A stretch of 64,000 bases of DNA from Vulcanimicrobiota bacterium (GTDB taxonomy: Bacteria; Vulcanimicrobiota; Vulcanimicrobiia; Vulcanimicrobiales; Vulcanimicrobiaceae), in contig PMOS01000007.1 of NCBI GenBank assembly GCA_003161435.1, positions 41,077 to 105,076 of the forward strand. The letters run 5' to 3'. The notes below the pieces were generated by a model. That model worked only from the letters and a program-made list of their open reading frames with translations, had not been told where the DNA came from and did no database searches. Each line of letters starts with the position of its first letter. Position 1 is the first letter of the stretch. A program made the position numbers and the translations under genes. This document shows, piece by piece, positions 25,303-35,054 of the stretch.

Positions 25303-28300
25303 TCACGGCGCGAGTGCCGCCGTGTGCGTGGCCTGGTATTCCTGGAGCGATCGCGGCGGGCCGGCTTCGGATTCGAGCGCGGTGACCAATGCGCGCGCGG
25401 TATCGAGCGACGTGAGCGAGGCGATCGATGCTTCGACCGCGGCACGGCGTATGCGGTAGTTGTCCGTCTGACCCTTGCTGCTCTTGAAGTCGTTGATGAC
25501 GAGGTCGACCGATCGTTCGCGGATGATGTCGAGCACGTGCGGCGCACCTTCACCGATCTTCTCGACCCGCTCTGCGGCGATCCCGTTCGCGACCAGCAGC
25601 TCGAACGTCCCGGGTGTCGCGACGAGCGTGTGGCCGAGCGCGACGAGCCGGCGCATCAAGTCGACCGCGGCCGGTTTCTCCTCGTCGCTGACCGACACGA
25701 GGACGCGGGCGCCCTCGGCCGGCAACCGGATCCCCGCTCCGACGAAGCCCTTGCGCAGAGCGCCGGCGTAGCTCGCGTCGATCCCGAGCACTTCGCCGGT
25801 CGATTTCATCTCCGGACCCAGCATGGTTTCGACGCCGCGCATCTTCGCGAACGAGAACACCGGGACTTTGACGACCACGTAGTCCGGCTTCGGCCGCAGC
25901 CCGACGCCCCAGCGCATGTCGCGCAGCTTCTCGCCCAGCGCGATCCCCGTTGCGGCGGCGACGAGGTTGATCCCGGTCGCCTTCGAGATGATTGGGACGG
26001 TACGGCTTGCCCGCGGGTTGGCTTCGATGATCAAGAGCTCGTCCGTCCCCTCTGGGATCACGAACTGGATGTTGATCAAACCGCGAATCCCGAGCTCGCG
26101 CGCGACCGCTTCGGTCACCGCCACGATGCGGCGCTCCATCTCGTCCGACACGGTCTGCGTCGGATAAACGCTGATCGAATCGCCCGAGTGGATCCCCGCG
26201 CGCTCGACGTGCTCGAAGATCCCGGGAATCAGGATCTCGTCGCCGTCGTACGCCGCGTCGACCTCGACCTCGAGACCGCGCATGTACTTGTCGATCAGCA
26301 ACGGCGCGCCGGGGCTGATCGGCGGTGCGCTCTCGACGTACGACGCGAGCTGCCCTTCGTTGTAGACGATCTCCATGCCGCGGCCGCCCAGCACGTATGA
26401 CGGGCGCACCAGCACCGGGAAGCCGATCTCGCGCGCGATCGCACGCGCTTCGCGAAAGGTGTTGGCGGCGCGACCGCGCGGGCGCGCGACGCCCAGCTTC
26501 TCGAGAGCCGCATCGAACTTCTCGCGGTCCTCGGCCATGTCGAGCGAACGCCGGTCGCTGCCGACGATCGCGATCCCGCGCTTCGTCAGCTCGTCGGCGA
26601 GGTTGATCGCCGTCTGCCCGCCGAAGGCGAGCATCACGCCGAGCGCATTCGTCGCGCGGGCCGTCGCCTCGACCTCGTCGGCGCCCGGCGGCTCGAACAC
26701 GAGCACGTCGCTCACGTCGAAGTCGGTCGAAACCGTCTCGGGATTGTTATTGATGACCACGGCAGCGCGGCCGTTTTCGCGCAGCGCCCATGCCGCGTGC
26801 ACGCAGCTGTAGTCGAACTCGATCCCTTGACCGATGCGAATCGGGCCGCTTCCGACGACGACGACCGCCTCACGCCGCGGCGGGCGCATCTCATCCTGTT
26901 CGCCGCGCGAGAGATAATAATACGGAGACGCCGCTGGGAACTCGGCCGCCGCGGTGTCGACCATGCGGAACTGGCCGAGATCGGTTCCGGTGCTTTGCAG
27001 CCGGCCGCCGAAGAGCGAGTTGATGCCGCGCAGGCTGTAGCCGCTTTCGAGCGCGCGCTGCTGCAACTCCGTCGGCGGTGCCTGGCCGAACAGCGGGCCG
27101 GCGGCGGCGTGCGCGCGGAACGCTTCTTCCAGCTCGACCAGCGAGGCGAACTCCCACAGCCAAAAGCGATCGATCGCCGACATCGCGTGCAGCTCGTCGA
27201 CGCCGCGGCCGCGGCGCAAGAGCTCGGATACGGCGAAGAGCCGATCGTGCGTCGGCGCTTCGACCGCGCGAACGAGCTCGTCGTCGCTCCAATCCGCGAA
27301 CGCGTTGCCGGTGAGGGTCTCGAACTTGAGGTCGAGCCCGCGCACCGCCTTCATCAGCGCGGCGGCGAACGTCCGCCCGATCCCCATCGCTTCGCCGGTC
27401 GACTTCATCTGCGTGCCCAAGCGGAAGTCGGCCAACGGGAATTTGTCGAACGGCCAGCGCGGGAACTTCACCACGCAGTAGTCCAGCGTCGGCTCGTAGG
27501 CGGCTTTGGTACGCCCGCCGGTGACCGGGTTGGGGATCTGGTCGAGGGTCTGCCCGAGCGCGATCTTGGTCGCGATCTTGGCGATCGGATAGCCGGTTGC
27601 TTTCGACGCCAGCGCCGAGCTGCGCGAGACGCGGGGGTTGACCTCGATGATCTGGTACTCGGACGAGAGCGGGTGCAGCGCGAACTGGATGTTGCAGCCG
27701 CCCTGCACGTTGAGCGCACGGATCACGTTGATGCTGGCCGTGCGCAGCATCTGATAGTCCAGATCGGAGAGTGTCTGCGACGGCGCGACGACGATCGAGT
27801 CACCGGTATGCACGCCGACCGGATCGATGTTCTCCATGTTGCAGACGATGATGCAGTTGCCGGCGTGGTCGCGCAGGACTTCGTACTCGATCTCTTTCCA
27901 TCCGAGCAGCGAGGTTTCGACCAGCGCCTGGTGGATCAGCGAGGCGTCAAGCCCGGTCTGCAGCGTCGCGCGCAGCTCGTCTTCGTCGTACACGATGCCG
28001 CCGCCGGTGCCGCCCAACGTGTAGGCGGGGCGCACGACGAGCGGATAGCCGACCTCGTTTGCGAAGCCGACGCCTGCGTCGGCGTCGGTGACGATCAGCG
28101 ACTTCGGCACCGGCTCGCCGATCTCGATCATCTTGGCCTTGAATCGCTCGCGATCTTCAGCCAACTTGATCGTGTCGAGCGGCGTACCGAGGAGCTCGAC
28201 GCCGTAGCGCTCGATCACACCGGCTTCGGCCAGCTCGACGGCCAAGTTCAGTCCGGTTTGCCCGCCCAGCGTCGGGAGCAGCGCATCGGGACGCTCGCGT

Positions 28301-28524
28301 TCGATGATGCGTTCGACCGACGCCACGGTCAACGGCTCGAGATAGACCGCGTCCGCGATCTCCGGATCGGTCATGATCGTCGCGGGGTTGGAGTTGACGA
28401 GGACGACGCGGTGGCCTTCTTCGCGCAGCGCGCGGCACGCTTGCACACCGGCGTAATCGAACTCGGCGGCCTGCCCGATGACGATCGGACCCGAGCCGAT
28501 CACCATGACCGTGCGCCCAGACAT
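25303..28524 (-). CDS. carB: Carbamoyl-phosphate synthase large subunit
   Basis: 1073 aa, full length. Two homologous ATP-grasp halves are visible (GSGPIVIGQAAEFDYAG at the start and GSGPIRIGQGIEFDYSC near residue 555), with PVLVRPSYVLGGRGMEIVY in the second. The C-terminal MGS-like allosteric domain covers about residues 930-1073. With CarA it makes carbamoyl phosphate for pyrimidines and arginine. It lies alone, about 10 kb from carA, so its regulation is probably separate from the pyr operon. Confidence 0.98.
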   Translation of the reverse strand: MSGRTVMVIGSGPIVIGQAAEFDYAGVQACRALREEGHRVVLVNSNPATIMTDPEIADAVYLEPLTVASVERIIERERPDALLPTLGGQTGLNLAVELAEAGVIERYGVELLGTPLDTIKLAEDRERFKAKMIEIGEPVPKSLIVTDADAGVGFANEVGYPLVVRPAYTLGGTGGGIVYDEDELRATLQTGLDASLIHQALVETSLLGWKEIEYEVLRDHAGNCIIVCNMENIDPVGVHTGDSIVVAPSQTLSDLDYQMLRTASINVIRALNVQGGCNIQFALHPLSSEYQIIEVNPRVSRSSALASKATGYPIAKIATKIALGQTLDQIPNPVTGGRTKAAYEPTLDYCVVKFPRWPFDKFPLADFRLGTQMKSTGEAMGIGRTFAAALMKAVRGLDLKFETLTGNAFADWSDDELVRAVEAPTHDRLFAVSELLRRGRGVDELHAMSAIDRFWLWEFASLVELEEAFRAHAAAGPLFGQAPPTELQQRALESGYSLRGINSLFGGRLQSTGTDLGQFRMVDTAAAEFPAASPYYYLSRGEQDEMRPPRREAVVVVGSGPIRIGQGIEFDYSCVHAAWALRENGRAAVVINNNPETVSTDFDVSDVLVFEPPGADEVEATARATNALGVMLAFGGQTAINLADELTKRGIAIVGSDRRSLDMAEDREKFDAALEKLGVARPRGRAANTFREARAIAREIGFPVLVRPSYVLGGRGMEIVYNEGQLASYVESAPPISPGAPLLIDKYMRGLEVEVDAAYDGDEILIPGIFEHVERAGIHSGDSISVYPTQTVSDEMERRIVAVTEAVARELGIRGLINIQFVIPEGTDELLIIEANPRASRTVPIISKATGINLVAAATGIALGEKLRDMRWGVGLRPKPDYVVVKVPVFSFAKMRGVETMLGPEMKSTGEVLGIDASYAGALRKGFVGAGIRLPAEGARVLVSVSDEEKPAAVDLMRRLVALGHTLVATPGTFELLVANGIAAERVEKIGEGAPHVLDIIRERSVDLVINDFKSSKGQTDNYRIRRAAVEASIASLTSLDTARALVTALESEAGPPRSLQEYQATHTAALAP

Positions 28525-28623
28525 CCCGCCCAGGATACGGCCGGCCTACCGGAGGTCCTGCACCGCGCGGGAACGCCGGACCGGAGTCGGGGTGATCGGA
28601 TCAACCCCGCCGAACCACGCGCC

Positions 28624-29367
28624 GTGCGCGCCGTGATCACCGCAGGAGGAACCGTCGACGGCGCGTTTGCCGCAGCGATCGGAACCCGCGTGAAGGCATT
28701 GGCGCCGTTCGGCGCGCGCACGCTGCTCGACGCGGCGCTGCGCGCGTGCGAGGGAGCGGCCATCGACGGCATCGCGGTGATCGGCGGCGCCGAGGTTCGA
28801 GCGCATGCCGGTGCGCGTGACGGCGTCCGCGTGCTCGACGATGCACCCGACGGCCGAACGAACGTGTTGCGCGCGCTCGACGCGTGGCCCGGCGAGCGGT
28901 TCGTCTACCTCACGTCGGACCTGCCGTTCGTGAACGCCGCAGGCGTGCGCGATCTGATCGCGCGCAGCATGGGCTACGCCCTGACGATGGCGCTGGCCGA
29001 CATCGGCGCTTATGAGACGTGCTTCCCGGGAGCGCCCGCGCACAGCGTCGCGTTGCGCGGCGAGCGCGTCGCGAACGGCAACGCCTTCGTCATCGCGCCG
29101 AGCGCCGTCGAGCCCGCGCGCCGACTGGCGACGCAGTTCTTCGACGCGCGCAAGAGCTTGCCGAAGATCGCGCTGCTGCTCGGCCCGTCGATGTGCTTGC
29201 GGTTCGTGACCAAACAACTCGGCATCGCGGACCTCGAAGCATACGGCCGGCGCCGCTTGGGCGTCGCGGTCGGCGCGATTCGCGGCTGCGATCCGGGACT
29301 CTGCTTCGACGTCGACACGCTCGAAGAGTACGCGTACGCGTGCGAGCATCCGCAGGCCACCCGGTGA
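28624..29367 (+). CDS. MobA-like nucleotidyltransferase family protein
   Basis: 247 aa, GTG start; a second GTG at 28633 is possible. The N-terminus VRAVITAGGT and the segment RFVYLTSDLPFVNAAGVRDLI match the MobA-like NTP-transferase fold, where the acidic residue in SDLP binds metal. The usual LAGGxSxRMG loop is reduced to ITAGGT, so the nucleotide substrate is uncertain. It overlaps the MFS gene by GTGA. Confidence 0.8.
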   Translation: MRAVITAGGTVDGAFAAAIGTRVKALAPFGARTLLDAALRACEGAAIDGIAVIGGAEVRAHAGARDGVRVLDDAPDGRTNVLRALDAWPGERFVYLTSDLPFVNAAGVRDLIARSMGYALTMALADIGAYETCFPGAPAHSVALRGERVANGNAFVIAPSAVEPARRLATQFFDARKSLPKIALLLGPSMCLRFVTKQLGIADLEAYGRRRLGVAVGAIRGCDPGLCFDVDTLEEYAYACEHPQATR

Positions 29368-30572
29368 ACCCTGAACCCTTGGCCGACGCACGGCGCCTGG
29401 GCGCGTTCTGGTTCGGGATTCAGGTCGTCTGGACGGCGGTGCTCGGCGTCGTGTTGCAGGATCGGGCAGCGCAGCTCGCGCCGCAGGCCGTTCTCTTGTA
29501 TGCCGCGCTGGCCGCCGTCGGCGCCGCGGTCGCCGCAGTCGTGCAGGTGGTGGCCGGCATCTTCTCCGATCGCGCGCGCGTCGCCGCGGGCGACCGGCGC
29601 GCGTTTTACTGCGTCGGCGTGGTACTTGCGATTCCGGCGATCGTCGTGTTGCCGGCGGTCACGTCGCTGGCCACGCTGTGGTCGGCAATGCTGCTGCTGC
29701 AGGTCGGGATGAACGTCGCCGGCGGACCGTATCAAGCGATCGTCTCCGACTATCTGCCACCCGACCGGGTCGGCCGCGCGTCGGCGTGGATGAGCATCTA
29801 TCAATTCTCGGGCAGCGTCGTCGGGATACTGCTGACGACGCAGCTGCGCGGCGTGGCGCTGGGTGTCGCGCTGGCGGCGTGCCTCGCCGGCGGCTGGCTC
29901 GCGACCGACCTGTACCTGCGCACCCGCCCGCGCGCGCCGGTAATCGTTGCTGCGCCGTTGCGGCTCGACGCGAACGTTCGCACCGTGCTGGCTTCCCGGT
30001 CGTTTATCAACCTGGGTTTCTACACGTTGTTCGGCTTCTTGTTCTTCTTCGTCCGCGAGTCGCTCGGTGCGCCCGACGCGCGCACTACGACCGGCATATT
30101 GATCCTGGCCTTCACGATCGCCGGCGTCGCCGGTGCGGCGATCGCGGGACGCCCAGCCGATCGCCTCGACAAGCGCCTCATCGTGACCGTCGCGTGTGTA
30201 GCGATCGCGATCTCGGTGGGCGCGTTTGCCGCCGCGCCGACCGTCGGCGTGTCGCTGGTGTGCGCGATCGCGTCGGGCGTCGGCTGGGGCGCGTTTTTCA
30301 CCGCCGACTGGTCGATCGCATACGCGGTCCTACCGCGCGACGCAATGGCCAAGGCGATGGGCGTTTGGAACCTCGCGCTCGCGGTGCCGCAAGTCGCCGC
30401 GCCGGCGATCACCGGGCCACTCGTCGCCGCGCTCGACACGCGCCGCGCGGGTCTTGGCCCACGGGTCGCGCTGATCTGCGTCATCGTCGAGTTCGCCATC
30501 GGCACTGCTTGGCTTTGGCGCCTGCGGCTATCGCGAACGCGCGATGCGTCAGCCGGGGGGATGCCGCCGTAA
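29364..30572 (+). CDS. MFS transporter
   Basis: 402 aa, twelve predicted membrane helices. The family loop is visible as DRARVAAGDRRAFYC between helices 2 and 3 (SDR...GRR type), and a repeated loop is GRPADRLDKRLI. The pattern resembles glycoside/cation symporter-like or SUC2-like MFS members; the substrate is unknown. It is translationally coupled to the MobA-like gene and ends before a strong hairpin. Confidence 0.9.
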   Translation: MNPEPLADARRLGAFWFGIQVVWTAVLGVVLQDRAAQLAPQAVLLYAALAAVGAAVAAVVQVVAGIFSDRARVAAGDRRAFYCVGVVLAIPAIVVLPAVTSLATLWSAMLLLQVGMNVAGGPYQAIVSDYLPPDRVGRASAWMSIYQFSGSVVGILLTTQLRGVALGVALAACLAGGWLATDLYLRTRPRAPVIVAAPLRLDANVRTVLASRSFINLGFYTLFGFLFFFVRESLGAPDARTTTGILILAFTIAGVAGAAIAGRPADRLDKRLIVTVACVAIAISVGAFAAAPTVGVSLVCAIASGVGWGAFFTADWSIAYAVLPRDAMAKAMGVWNLALAVPQVAAPAITGPLVAALDTRRAGLGPRVALICVIVEFAIGTAWLWRLRLSRTRDASAGGMPP

Positions 30573-30579
30573 ATTGGAT

Positions 30580-30618
30580 CCCTCCGGTCCTCGGCGTATG
30601 CGGACGAGGACCGGAGGG
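30580..30618. terminator. 14-bp perfect stem between convergent genes
   Basis: CCCTCCGGTCCTCG (30580-30593) pairs with CGAGGACCGGAGGG (30605-30618) around an 11-base loop. A second stem, TTGCCC/GGGCAA (30619-30642), follows. It lies between the ends of the MFS and HD-GYP genes. There is no T-tract, so it may be a bidirectional transcript barrier rather than a classic intrinsic terminator. Confidence 0.65.
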
Positions 30619-30654
30619 TTGCCCACACCCGATTTGGGGCAACGGTCGGAAATT

Positions 30655-31689
30655 CTAGCCCGTGAGCGGCACCGCGGAAACCGAAATCTCGTTGGTCGGC
30701 GGTGCCGGCGTGATGCTGGCATCGGCCGAGCGATTGCGCGCCGCAGCGGCGGTGGTGACCATCGCCGCAACCACCTCGGTGTCCCACTGCGTCCCGCTAC
30801 CTTCGCGCAGAACGGCCAGCGCGTTCCCGAACGAGAGCGCCGTACGGTACGGCCGGTCGCTGATCATCGCGTGGAACGCGTCGGCGACCGCGATCACCCG
30901 GGCTTCGAACAGGATCGCCTCGCCGGCGAGCCCGTCGGGATAGCCCGTGCCGTCGAAGCGCTCGTGATGGCTGCGGACGATCGCTGCGTACTGCGCGAGG
31001 CTGGGGATGTCGGCCAAGATCTCGGCACCAAATACCGCGTGCTGCCGCATCGTCGCCCACTCATCGGCGTTGAGCGGCCCCGCTTTGAGCAGGATCTCGT
31101 CGGGGGTCGCGATCTTGCCGACGTCGTGCAGCACGCCGGCCAACACGATGCGGTCGCTCATGGAGCCGGAGAGGCCGAGCGTCTCGGCAAGCCGGCGGCA
31201 CCACATCCCGGTTGCACGGGAGTGCACGCAGGTCGCCTCGTCACGCGCCCGGAGCATCGCTAGAACCGCTTCGATCGTAGCGCGATCTTCCTTCGCGACG
31301 GGGTCACCACCGCGCAGCATAAGCGCTTCCTGCGCCTTCACCTTGATGATCTCGATCAGGCACAGCAGGGTCCCGGCGTCCTCGTGCAAGCGGCTGAGCT
31401 CGATCGCGGCGTTGCACACCGAGACGATCGCGTCGGACACGTCCGAGCGGCAGTGCGCGCCACGCGCCATGTGCGCCCAATGGACGATCACTTGCGGATC
31501 GGCCGTTTCGACTGCCTTTGCCATCGCCGTGACCAGCGTCCGGACGATCAACGCAGCACCGCGCCCAGGTTCGTGCGTCAGACGCTCGCCGACGGCGTCG
31601 GCGAGCATCGACCGGTTCGCGTGCAGCGCTCGCGCAAACGCGAGTCGCGACCCCGTCATGGGGTCGGCGTGTTCATCCGTGCGGCGCAT
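30655..31689 (-). CDS. HD-GYP domain phosphodiesterase
   Basis: 344 aa. The HD motif LHDVGKI and the GYP motif HHERFDGTGYP are intact, and the metal-binding DAFHAMISDRPYR segment follows, so c-di-GMP hydrolysis is expected. Residues 1-150 form an all-helical domain of no clear family that may sense a signal. It follows the 153-aa gene by 9 bp. Confidence 0.93.
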   Translation of the reverse strand: MRRTDEHADPMTGSRLAFARALHANRSMLADAVGERLTHEPGRGAALIVRTLVTAMAKAVETADPQVIVHWAHMARGAHCRSDVSDAIVSVCNAAIELSRLHEDAGTLLCLIEIIKVKAQEALMLRGGDPVAKEDRATIEAVLAMLRARDEATCVHSRATGMWCRRLAETLGLSGSMSDRIVLAGVLHDVGKIATPDEILLKAGPLNADEWATMRQHAVFGAEILADIPSLAQYAAIVRSHHERFDGTGYPDGLAGEAILFEARVIAVADAFHAMISDRPYRTALSFGNALAVLREGSGTQWDTEVVAAMVTTAAAARNRSADASITPAPPTNEISVSAVPLTG

Positions 31690-31698
31690 GGGCGGACT

Positions 31699-32160
31699 CT
31701 ACGCAAACACAGCTTGGCGAACGCGCGACCTGCGCTCCACCGTGCGGATCGTGTCGGCTTGGCGTCGCACCTCGCGGATAATGCTGCCCATCCGCGTCGC
31801 GGCGTCGTGGAGCACCGTCAACCCCTGGTCGAGCAGGCTCTCCGTGAGCTGATACTCTGCGGCCGCGAGCAGATCGTGGACGTCGGTACCAGAATGCGCG
31901 GCACGCAGGACCTCACGGCGCAACGGCTCGAGATCATCAGCACACAGCGCGACCCGCAACGAGTCGGTAAGCGCGCGGACGAAGGCGAGATTCATCTCGG
32001 TGGCGGGCGTTGCTGACGCCGCTTCGAGGAATCGCCGGGCCGGCGAAATCTCGCCGGTCGACGTTGCACGTTGATACACGGCTAGGCCTAGCTCATCAAC
32101 GGCGGGACATCGTTCGCGATGACGATGATAATCGCGATGATAAAAGCGGTAAGCATGCAA
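31699..32160 (-). CDS. Helical hypothetical protein upstream of the HD-GYP gene
   Basis: 153 aa from TTG 32160; a GTG at about 32082 (VYQRATSTGE) is an equally good start, which would avoid the overlap with a 22-codon hydrophobic frame. The sequence is all-helical (NLAFVRALTDSLRVALCADDLEPL, TRMGSIIREVRRQADTIRTVERR), similar in style to the N-terminal domain of the downstream HD-GYP protein. It may be a signalling partner. No family recognised. Confidence 0.6.
   Translation of the reverse strand: MHAYRFYHRDYHRHRERCPAVDELGLAVYQRATSTGEISPARRFLEAASATPATEMNLAFVRALTDSLRVALCADDLEPLRREVLRAAHSGTDVHDLLAAAEYQLTESLLDQGLTVLHDAATRMGSIIREVRRQADTIRTVERRSRVRQAVFA
32088..32156 (-). CDS. Possible 22-aa single-TM peptide
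   Basis: ATG at 32156 preceded by AGGGGT. The peptide starts MLTAFIIAIIIVIA, which is long enough to span a membrane, and ends PPLMS. It ends just before the alternative start of the downstream gene. It may be a leader peptide or a small membrane protein. Confidence 0.35.
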   Translation of the reverse strand: MLTAFIIAIIIVIANDVPPLMS

Positions 32161-32291
32161 GGACCCCTAACGATAGTGGCGCTTTGTGTGTGAAGAGCAT
32201 ACGGCGATGACCCCGGATTGCGCATCGGTCAAAGACCCTATGTTTCTTGAAAACCGCGCCGCGGCAGGCTTCCTTCGCCTATCTGCCTCGT

Positions 32292-33773
32292 TCAGGCGTA
32301 GATGCCGAGCTCGCGGGCACGTTGCACGGCCTGCGCCCGGTTGGACACTTGCAGCTTTCCGTAGATGCTCTGGACCTGGCGCTCGACGGTTTTTGGTGAT
32401 TTTCCGAAATCAGAGGCAATCCGGTTGATCGTCGTGCCCGAAGGAAGCGCGCGCAGGATCTGCAACTCGGCCCGGGTGAGTCCGGCTTTGGGGCGACTCG
32501 ACGACGCCGCTGCGGCCACCGAATTTACCATGCGCGCGTAGCCCAGCATCAATTCGGGCGTTTGGCCTTCATCGATCCCGTCGGCCGTGATGATCCGCGC
32601 GAAAAGACCGTTAGGGTCAAAGCGGTGGCTCAGCGCTCGATAGCCGCGCGCCGCGTCACCGCTCAGGATGCTGGCGGCGGCAGCCAGGATGCGCGCGATC
32701 CGGCGCCGCCTTGCATCGTACAACGGTTCGGGGTGAACGTGTTCGGCCGTTTTCGCGAACGCCGAACGCACGTGCTTGCGCACGTCGTCAATGTTCCATG
32801 CCGCAACCGCGCACAGCGCGAGCAGTGCATCGCACAAGGCGCGATCCGGCACCGAGCGGTCTCCGCTGGCGCGCAAGTGCACGAGCATTGCATGGGCAGC
32901 GTCGAATCGCTGCGCCCAGCAGCTCGACAGGACCTCGGCGAGCACGAACGGGAACCGCTCGCGGTACTGTTCGGTCAGCGGATTCGCAAGGAGTCGCGCA
33001 CGCAAAGAGCCCAAGCGCTTCTGGTCGCCACCTTCGGCGGCGATGTCCATCTGGGCGACGAGCCCCATGTGCTGCATTGATGCGTCGCCCGCGCGTTGGC
33101 CGTTTGTCGTCATGCGGCTCGCATACAACCTCGCGACGTCGGGCGAACCCATGACACCGTATGCGACCGCGTAAAGAATCGAATACGCGACGCCCGCATG
33201 GCGAAAGGCCCCAATCCGTTCGAACGTTCGCGCTGCCTCGAGCGCGAGCTCCTGCGCGGTCGTGTAGTCTTCGCGGTAGTATGCAGCTAGCGCGACGCGC
33301 TGCAACACACGAGCCACCATGCCCGGTTCGTCGAGTTGGCGCGCCGCCGCGACCGCTTCGGCGGCGAACTCGGAGCTTGCCAGATCGTCACCGCGGCGCG
33401 ATGCCAAGACGGAGCGCGCGCTCAGGTAGGCCGCGCTCAGATCGTCGCAGACGTCGTGCTCTGCGTCGAGGAATCGCTGGGCAGCATCGAGCTGGTCCGT
33501 CGCCACGAGCAGTGGAACCAGCAGGTCGACGAGGTATTGCCGCGCGGTCAGATTGGCGTGCTCGGTCGCCCGATGCAGGACCGCGATCCCCGTCGGCACG
33601 TCGCCGAGCAGCACGGCGCGCATCGCTCGCAGCGACAATGCGGCGGGGTCCCGCATCCGTTGTGAAGGGGTGAACTGGTCCAGGCTTTGCTGCACCTCGG
33701 CGAGGAGGCCGCGCGTCGCTACCGCGTAGGCCGACTCGATCGTCATCGGTGCCGAGTCCGTCCTACCGGTCAC
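32292..33773 (-). CDS. LuxR-type regulator with a TPR-like N-terminal region
   Basis: 493 aa. Residues 10-400 are helical repeats similar to those of MalT-like regulators but without the NTPase domain. The C-terminus is a LuxR HTH (LTRAELQILRALPSGTTINRIA, FGKSPKTVERQVQSIYGKL). It probably activates transcription in response to a ligand or protein bound by the repeats. Its 130-bp upstream gap separates it from the small hydrophobic frame and signalling operon. Confidence 0.88.
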   Translation of the reverse strand: MTGRTDSAPMTIESAYAVATRGLLAEVQQSLDQFTPSQRMRDPAALSLRAMRAVLLGDVPTGIAVLHRATEHANLTARQYLVDLLVPLLVATDQLDAAQRFLDAEHDVCDDLSAAYLSARSVLASRRGDDLASSEFAAEAVAAARQLDEPGMVARVLQRVALAAYYREDYTTAQELALEAARTFERIGAFRHAGVAYSILYAVAYGVMGSPDVARLYASRMTTNGQRAGDASMQHMGLVAQMDIAAEGGDQKRLGSLRARLLANPLTEQYRERFPFVLAEVLSSCWAQRFDAAHAMLVHLRASGDRSVPDRALCDALLALCAVAAWNIDDVRKHVRSAFAKTAEHVHPEPLYDARRRRIARILAAAASILSGDAARGYRALSHRFDPNGLFARIITADGIDEGQTPELMLGYARMVNSVAAAASSSRPKAGLTRAELQILRALPSGTTINRIASDFGKSPKTVERQVQSIYGKLQVSNRAQAVQRARELGIYA

Positions 33774-33968
33774 TCCCCTTACCGTCGCGTTTCCGAATAC
33801 ACCGAAGCGAGGCTAGTATGGTCGCTCGCCACTCTTCTCAAGTTCGGCGGGAGCCGATCAGTTCCCCGGGAAGGGACCCCCTGCGCTGCACCCTGATGGC
33901 ACAAGATGGCCGAAATGGCCGGAATCATAGGGCGTCGGAGCGCCGGACGTGTTGTCGCCGAGCCGTTG
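33774..33968. other. Intergenic region between the LuxR-type gene and the pyr operon end
   Basis: Presumably holds the LuxR-gene promoter and the end of the ten-gene pyr transcript. I see no clear terminator or RNA. Confidence 0.4.
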
Positions 33969-34406
33969 CTACGGCGCGTCGAGAGCGTACAGCCGCGCAT
34001 CGTCGGCTTCAAGGAGGTCGAGCACGATCGGATAGCGCTCGCGGAGCTCCGCCGGGTAGAACCGCTCGAACTGCGCCCGGAGCTCGTCCGGCGTGCGGCT
34101 GGAGTCGAACCGCTCCATCCGTTCGTTGATCCGCTCCTTATCCAGCTCCGAAGTGCGCTCGTCGATCCACCGTTCGACGTCGGTTTCTGACGCAAACGCG
34201 GCGACGGCGTCGCGCAACTGGGCCAAATCGACGTTCGTATAGTACGCCCACAGCTCGCTGAAGCCGGTGGTTGCGACGTAGCCGTTCAGCTCGCCGCCCG
34301 GCAGCGAGGCGCGCAGCTTGTCGACCAGCCGCGCGGTGAACACCAACCCGGCAAGGCGCTCGCGGGGACCGCGCGGTGGCGCGAGATGCAAGTTCAGCGG
34401 GGTCAC
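33969..34406 (-). CDS. DUF5069 family protein
   Basis: 145 aa, GTG start overlapping the pdxH stop (GTGA). The opening [29 protein letters not shown] and the segment [18 protein letters not shown] are characteristic of DUF5069 proteins, whose role is unknown. It is cytosolic and the last gene of the long pyr-started run. Confidence 0.85.
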   Translation of the reverse strand: MTPLNLHLAPPRGPRERLAGLVFTARLVDKLRASLPGGELNGYVATTGFSELWAYYTNVDLAQLRDAVAAFASETDVERWIDERTSELDKERINERMERFDSSRTPDELRAQFERFYPAELRERYPIVLDLLEADDARLYALDAP

Positions 34407-35044
34407 GGCGAAAGGCGTTCCAGCGTCCAGGCTGCACCCCTGCGGACGTACGCGATCCGGTCGTGGACGCGATTGGGCCGCCCCTGCCAGAACTCGAAGC
34501 GGTCGGGGACGACGCGATATCCGCCCCAGTACGGCGGCCGCGGAACTTCGGCCGGGAACGACGCGCCGGCGCGGTCCATCGCGTCTTCCAAGCTCGCCTT
34601 GTCCGGGATGACGGTGCTCTGACGCGACGCCCACGCGCTCAGGCGATGCCCGCGCGGGCGCGACGCGAAGTACGCATCGCTCTCGACCTCGAGGATGCGC
34701 TCGGTCGTGCCTTCGATGCGTACCTGGCGTTCCAAGGCCCCCCACCAGAAGAGCAGCGCCGCCTGTGGGTTCACGGCCAGCTCGCCGCCTTTGCGGCTCT
34801 CGTAGTTCGTGTAGAACACGAAGCCGCGCGCGTCCCACTGCCGCAACAGCACGATCCGCGACGACGGCCGCCCGCCGGCGTCGACCGTCGACAGACACAT
34901 CGCGTTGGGCTCGATGACGTTCTCGGCGCGCAGCGCGTCGTCGAGCCAGCGGCGAAACTGCTCGAGCGGATCCGGCGCCACCACCGTGACGTCCAACGCA
35001 CCGCGCTGGTAGGAGATCCGCCGCGACCGCACGTCTTCGTCCAT
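34403..35044 (-). CDS. pdxH: Pyridoxamine 5'-phosphate oxidase
   Basis: 213 aa, the standard length. It makes pyridoxal phosphate using FMN. Typical segments are [50 protein letters not shown] and [13 protein letters not shown] with the C-terminal ERLSP. AAGGATT precedes ATG at 35044. It lies 10 bp after the VWA gene. Confidence 0.97.
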   Translation of the reverse strand: MDEDVRSRRISYQRGALDVTVVAPDPLEQFRRWLDDALRAENVIEPNAMCLSTVDAGGRPSSRIVLLRQWDARGFVFYTNYESRKGGELAVNPQAALLFWWGALERQVRIEGTTERILEVESDAYFASRPRGHRLSAWASRQSTVIPDKASLEDAMDRAGASFPAEVPRPPYWGGYRVVPDRFEFWQGRPNRVHDRIAYVRRGAAWTLERLSP

Positions 35045-35054
35045 GCTCGAATCC

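Noticed and set aside
26797..29367. Very long open frame opposite carB
   Set aside because: Its first 600 codons mirror carB on the other strand and show GC-rich antisense composition; only the last 247 codons (MobA-like) are coding.
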